From assembly GCF_000250985.1 (NCBI RefSeq), contig NW_013524648.1, positions 186,001 to 250,000 on the forward strand: 64,000 nt of DNA. The letters are read 5' to 3'. Shown in pieces: positions 63,336 to 64,000 of the stretch (the stretch's first letter is position 1; each line of letters begins with the position of its first letter). The notes under the pieces are model-generated. The model did no database searches. It saw only the letters and a program-made list of their open reading frames with translations, and was not told the DNA's origin. The stretch comes from Nematocida parisii ERTm1. Lineage: Eukaryota > Microsporidia. Both the position numbers and the translations under genes were made by a program.

Positions 63336-64000
63336 CTATCCTAGCAGCTCCAATCTCTTCATAAGATATCTAGTATGCTCTTTTAGCAAATAGTACTCGC
63401 CCTGTAGCTTTGTATAGTTTTTGGCCATTTTAGGTTCTTGCATTTTTTGCTTCATCTCTTCTATCTTCAGATGGAGTGTGTTGATGTGCTCATTTGATGA
63501 GGCATCTTCTGTCTTTGTACCTTGACTGTGTATGTGTTTTATTTTCTCAATAATCTGGCCCAATCTGCTGATTATTCGTTCATTTTTCTCCATAACATCT
63601 TCTATCTTCTTTGATGTAGTGCCTTGCATCTTTTTTATCTCCTCACTTATCTCCTTAACATAGGATATTTTTTTCTCTAGCATAACCCCAAGTGAAATCA
63701 CTCGAATTGTGACATCTTCCTTGAATGAATTTAGTATTTTTTTGATATAAAGTGCATTCTCTTCCTCTGTCGCGCCCTTCAGTATATAATTAATATCTTT
63801 GTATTTTCTGAGATACTCTATACTAGACTCAATTAGGTCTGTCTCTTTTTTATGGATAGTTTTCTCTTTTTCCAGCTCTATAAGCGGAGCTTGGTATGTG
63901 TTATGCTCTGTTCTGTATCTTACAATTCTGGCAGTGTCTCCCTTGACCATAAAGGTTGTGCTGTTTATAGCATATACTTTTTCGCTGTTTTTTATGCACA
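63336..64000 (-). CDS. Coiled-coil protein, 5' end outside window
   Basis: A Met at 63950 starts a 204-aa product, but the frame stays open upstream to the window edge (CIKNSEKVYAINSTTF before that Met) in a plausible strand-rich sequence, so the gene very likely begins outside. The visible part begins with a short beta-like segment GDTARIVRYRTE and is then coiled coil to the end (IHLKIEEMKQKMQ type heptads, ending YLMKRLELLG). A domain followed by a C-terminal coil is seen in Nup82/Nup88-type nucleoporins and many others; the family cannot be given. Confidence 0.7.
   Translation of the reverse strand, partial: CIKNSEKVYAINSTTFMVKGDTARIVRYRTEHNTYQAPLIELEKEKTIHKKETDLIESSIEYLRKYKDINYILKGATEEENALYIKKILNSFKEDVTIRVISLGVMLEKKISYVKEISEEIKKMQGTTSKKIEDVMEKNERIISRLGQIIEKIKHIHSQGTKTEDASSNEHINTLHLKIEEMKQKMQEPKMAKNYTKLQGEYYLLKEHTRYLMKRLELLG

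Noticed and set aside
1-64000. tRNA, rRNA genes and CRISPR arrays
   Set aside because: I looked for TTCRA-type T-loops, rRNA-like GC-richer blocks and spaced direct repeats in the gaps and found none; a covariance-model scan would be decisive.
1-64000. Spliceosomal introns
   Set aside because: Conserved genes are continuous, and all frame breaks sit at homopolymer runs or lack GT...AG boundaries that would restore the frame.

Overview
The window reads as nuclear DNA of a microsporidian, most likely close to Nematocida. It carries a fungal-type eukaryotic gene set with shortened proteins (CHD1, gamma-COP, MSH2, ribosomal protein uL2, RPB8, TFIIF alpha, Zuotin, Enp2, Mpp10, CENP-C). Genes are intron-free as far as I can see, spacing is very tight, and there are several conserved head-to-head pairs whose start codons lie only 24-40 bp apart. 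Between the conserved blocks are AT-rich stretches with large lineage-specific secreted or membrane-anchored proteins. The genus is inferred, not proven.

Layout. 1-20.5 kb is a conserved block: a BAR-like partial gene, a coiled-coil gene head-to-head with a signal-anchored gene, Swc4/DMAP1-like + ZUO1, YTH1 + CHD1, SEC21, a secreted Cys/Gly repeat protein (candidate polar tube protein), TAD3, a GDP-mannose-type transporter + UGP1, a split MPP10, uL2 and two small membrane proteins. 20.5-31.4 kb is accessory: a 732-aa secreted protein, a stand-alone integrase-like gene with degenerate catalytic residues, a broken small membrane gene, a polytopic membrane protein, a TMEM209-like protein and a secreted leucine-rich-repeat protein. 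31.7-44.1 kb is mostly conserved: RNase H2 + TatD, CDC50, RPB8 + MIF2/CENP-C, a sphingomyelin-synthase-like enzyme, coiled-coil proteins, ENP2 and MSH2. 44-53.9 kb is accessory: a tail-anchored protein, a 192-bp repeat copied from the 3' end of the integrase gene, and a giant membrane-anchored coiled-coil gene interrupted by four frame breaks at poly-A runs. 54-59.3 kb is conserved: GID8-like, TBC RabGAP + TFG1, Rho-GEF and IPI1-like. 59.3-63 kb holds two paralogous tail-anchored genes, the first frameshifted, sharing an almost identical 237-bp tract. 63.3-64 kb is a partial coiled-coil gene.

How the genes fit together. The conserved genes cover transcription (TFG1, RPB8, CHD1), mRNA 3' processing (YTH1), ribosome assembly and translation (MPP10, ENP2, IPI1, uL2, ZUO1, TAD3), genome maintenance (MSH2, RNH201, MIF2) and trafficking, lipid or wall supply (SEC21, TBC, CDC50, sphingomyelin-synthase-like, UGP1, nucleotide-sugar transporter, Rho-GEF). 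The accessory genes are those expected to meet the host: signal peptides or membrane anchors, repeats, coiled coils, local duplication and decay. The best leads are the poly-A-interrupted giant gene, the paralog pair with a conversion-like tract, the domesticated-looking integrase with its exported 3' repeat, the candidate polar tube protein and the split MPP10. No rRNA, tRNA or CRISPR array was found by eye.
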